Origin: Clostridiales bacterium
GTDB lineage: Bacteria > Bacillota > Clostridia > Christensenellales > Borkfalkiaceae
Direction: 5' to 3'
NCBI GenBank assembly: GCA_015069295.1
Contig: SVIW01000004.1
Span: forward strand, 1-64,000
DNA: 64,000 bases
The position numbers and the translations under genes are program-made. Every line of letters starts with the position of its first letter. The first letter of the stretch is position 1. The notes beneath the pieces are model-generated. The model was not told where the DNA came from. It did not search any database and was given only the letters and a program-made list of their open reading frames with translations. Positions 61,739 through 64,000 of this stretch are shown in pieces.

Positions 61739-63061
61739 ATGTCCGAAGAAAAAAAGACGAAAAAATCTCATTATATCAGCGGTAGAGAGTCGCGTAAAAT
61801 TGCCAAACGCAATATAAAAGTTACGAAGGCCTTTGAAAAGGAAAAGAAACGTAAGAAAGCGGAAAGCGAATATCTTACGGAAATGAAAGACCCGAATAAT
61901 ATTATCGAATTTGACAACCTGCACACCTATTTCTATACGGATACGGGTATCGTCAAAGCGGTAAACGGGGTCAGCTTTTCCATTCCCGCAGGCTCGACGG
62001 TCGGCGTCGTTGGCGAATCGGGTTGCGGAAAGAGCGTAACTTCGCTTTCCTTAATGCGGCTCGTACAAGGGCCGACGGGGCAGATTACCGACGGGGCGAT
62101 TCGTTTCCGTACGAACGCTTTCCGTTTGGATGAAAAGGGGAAGAAAATTCCCGTATACGAAACGGAAGAAGTAAACGGCGAAACGGTTGTAAAGAAGGAT
62201 AAAAAGGGTAAGCCCATCCGTAAGAAAAACGAGCTTGGCGGCTATCTTTACGAGATGGACGAAAAGGTATACGACATTGCAAAGATGCCGATGGATACGA
62301 TGCGTACCATTCGCGGCAGAGAAATTGCAATGATTTTCCAAGAACCTATGACTTCGCTCAACCCCGTATTTACCATTGGCAATCAGTTGGACGAAGTGGC
62401 GTTCTTGCATATTGAAGGCATTTCGAAGGCGGACGCGAAAAAACGCAGCATAGAAATGTTGGAGCTGGTCGGTATTGCAGACCCGAAAGGGGTGTATAAA
62501 AAATTCCCGCACGAGCTTTCGGGCGGTATGCGACAGCGTGTTATGATTGCGATGGCGTTGCTGTGCAATCCCCGCTTGATTATCGCAGACGAACCGACGA
62601 CGGCACTCGACGTTACCATTCAAGCGCAGATTTTGGATTTGTTGCGTGAAATCAAGGACAAGATCAGCGGCTCGATTATGTTGATTACGCACGACTTGGG
62701 CGTGGTTGCGGAGATGGCGGATTTCGTCGTCGTTATGTACGCGGGTAAGGTAATTGAAATGGGTACGACGGAGGATATCTTTGATAATCCTTTGCATCCT
62801 TACACGATTGGCTTGCAAAAGAGCAAGCCGACGGTAGACGGGGACGTGGAATCCTTGTATTGTATTCCCGGATTCGTTCCCAATCCTATCAATATGCCCA
62901 ACTACTGTTATTTCCGCGACAGATGCGATAAGTGCCGCAAAGAATGCGCGGGCGATTATCCCCACCTTGTCAAAGTTTCCGATACGCATAGCGTAGCTTG
63001 TTATCTGTATAAAGACGAGGCGATAAACGCCGAAGCTGAAACGGTAAAGGAAGAAGTATGA
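61739..63061 (+). CDS. oppD: Peptide ABC transporter ATPase, OppD type
   Basis: A 440-residue ABC ATPase. Walker A GESGCGKS at about 92, Q-loop [10 protein letters not shown], signature LSGGMRQR at about 260, Walker [13 protein letters not shown], and the C-terminal Cys-rich OPN region ([14 protein letters not shown]). Two oddities: a basic 40-residue N-terminal tail, and an insert of about 55 residues between Walker A and the Q-loop (from [16 protein letters not shown] to [12 protein letters not shown]) not usual in OppD. Start at 61739 follows GAGGTG. Confidence 0.93.
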   Translation: MSEEKKTKKSHYISGRESRKIAKRNIKVTKAFEKEKKRKKAESEYLTEMKDPNNIIEFDNLHTYFYTDTGIVKAVNGVSFSIPAGSTVGVVGESGCGKSVTSLSLMRLVQGPTGQITDGAIRFRTNAFRLDEKGKKIPVYETEEVNGETVVKKDKKGKPIRKKNELGGYLYEMDEKVYDIAKMPMDTMRTIRGREIAMIFQEPMTSLNPVFTIGNQLDEVAFLHIEGISKADAKKRSIEMLELVGIADPKGVYKKFPHELSGGMRQRVMIAMALLCNPRLIIADEPTTALDVTIQAQILDLLREIKDKISGSIMLITHDLGVVAEMADFVVVMYAGKVIEMGTTEDIFDNPLHPYTIGLQKSKPTVDGDVESLYCIPGFVPNPINMPNYCYFRDRCDKCRKECAGDYPHLVKVSDTHSVACYLYKDEAINAEAETVKEEV

Positions 63062-64000
63062 AAATCAGTGAATTACAAAATCAGGCAAAACTGTTCGTAA
63101 AGCAAAACCGCGCGTCAATTAAAAAAAGCGACGTGGATTTTGTCTTGCCTTCGCACGCGAAACGGTATGCTACCTATTTGAAAGCGGAGTGCTTGCGCGC
63201 AGGCGCGAAGAGCGTAAATATCACGTTTTTTGAAAGCGGTGAACAGGACGATGAAATTTTGTTGCAGGTTAAAGACTTGAAAAAGTATTTCGTCGTCAAT
63301 AAAAACCTCTTTGGAAAGCCTACGGCGTATTTAAAGGCGGTGGATAACGTTTCGTTTACCTTGAAACGCGGCAAAACGCTGGGTATCGTTGGCGAATCGG
63401 GTTGCGGTAAAACCACGATGGGGCGTACCATTTTGCGCTTGTACGACGTAACGGGCGGCGAGGTCGTTTTCAACGGCGAGGACGTTTCTAAAATCTCCGA
63501 TAAGGAATTTAACGCGCTCCGTCCGAATATGCAAATGATTTTCCAAGACCCGTACGCAAGTCTTTCTCCCCGTATGACGGTTGGGGAAATTATCGGCGAG
63601 GCGGCTCGTGAACACGGGCTTGTCAGCAAGAAAGACTTCCGCGAATACGTTTTGGGCGTGATGAAGATGTGCGGTTTGCAGCCTCATTATTTCGATCGTT
63701 ACCCGCACGAATTTTCGGGCGGTCAGCGTCAGCGTATCTGTATTGCTCGCGCCTTGGCGTTAAAGCCGGAGCTCGTCGTTTGCGACGAGCCAGTTTCCGC
63801 GCTCGACGTGTCCATTCAGGCGCAGATTATCAATATGCTGAAGGAATTGCAGCAAGAATTGGGCTTGACCTATATCTTCATTTCGCACGACTTGTCGGTT
63901 GTAAAGCATATTTCCGACGAGGTTGGGGTTATGTATTTGGGCAGTATGGTCGAATACGGTTCGAAAGAACGGATTTTCGATAACACTCTGCATCCGTACA
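63058..64000 (+). CDS. oppF: Peptide ABC transporter ATPase, OppF type (cut by window end)
   Basis: The frame starts with ATG at 63058, overlapping the oppD stop by four bases, and is still open at the last base, giving 314 residues so far. Walker A GESGCGKTT is at about 112, Q-loop FQDPYASLSP near 160, signature FSGGQRQR near 220, Walker B VVCDEPVSALD near 241, and FISHDLSVVKHI. The ABC core only begins near residue 68 (LLQVKDLKKYFVV). The first 67 residues (KSDVDFVLPSHAKRYATYLK and following AECLRAGAKSVNITFFE) form an additional domain not usual for OppF. Confidence 0.92.
   Translation, partial: MKISELQNQAKLFVKQNRASIKKSDVDFVLPSHAKRYATYLKAECLRAGAKSVNITFFESGEQDDEILLQVKDLKKYFVVNKNLFGKPTAYLKAVDNVSFTLKRGKTLGIVGESGCGKTTMGRTILRLYDVTGGEVVFNGEDVSKISDKEFNALRPNMQMIFQDPYASLSPRMTVGEIIGEAAREHGLVSKKDFREYVLGVMKMCGLQPHYFDRYPHEFSGGQRQRICIARALALKPELVVCDEPVSALDVSIQAQIINMLKELQQELGLTYIFISHDLSVVKHISDEVGVMYLGSMVEYGSKERIFDNTLHPY

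Overview
The window looks like the chromosome of an uncultured, Gram-positive, probably anaerobic member of the Bacillota, class Clostridia. Evidence: a thrS gene behind a tRNA-sensing T-box, an infC-rpmI-rplT operon with an L20-type leader, a YtxC-like gene next to thrS, DUF4364, TSCPD and L-cysteine desulfidase families, RNase J, and many exported lipoproteins (n-region, hydrophobic core, Cys). Promoters are mostly textbook sigma-A boxes with 16-17 bp spacers, and most units end in strong intrinsic terminators. No integrase, transposase, phage structural gene or CRISPR array was found.

Layout. 1-5400: end of an rRNA operon (5S), ZIP metal transporter, small lipoprotein, leuS (minus), ytxC-like. 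5383-12730: T-box/thrS, L20 leader/infC-rpmI-rplT, an RNA methyltransferase, yebC, and a large coiled-coil protein. 12835-22750: RNase J, the trmR-trhP tRNA wobble-uridine pair, asparaginase and two peptidases, then two COG0523-type P-loop proteins, one with a histidine-rich arm and one fused to a TIGR03943/DUF1980-like domain. 22800-36000 is the accessory part: two lipoprotein genes, each behind a structured leader plus terminator; glutamate dehydrogenase; a ferritin-like protein; tRNA-Arg, tRNA-Ala and a six-tRNA cluster decorated with broken tRNA pieces and small repeats; an XRE repressor with three operators; purH. 36000-45400: small regulators, a Nudix hydrolase, pantothenate uptake and kinase genes, homoserine dehydrogenase, an ATP-grasp enzyme, a sugar epimerase and a cysteine desulfidase. 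45500-55400: serC, then serA and a complete hisZGDCBHAF-IE run. 55570-64000: a lipoprotein and a five-gene peptide ABC importer cut by the window end.

Functional links: serine and histidine synthesis are run as one block; pantothenate uptake and phosphorylation are paired; asparaginase and peptidases, with the Opp importer, suggest growth on peptides and amino acids. The most unusual material is (1) the two matching promoter - closed-stem RNA - terminator - lipoprotein leaders at 22809-23084 and 34179-34398, which may be a new cis-regulatory RNA class, and (2) a family of short inserts joined exactly to the TTCG of tRNA T-loops, with duplicated tRNA/terminator segments, at 26603-26812, 30043-30281 and 30913-31401, with a related case after yebC.
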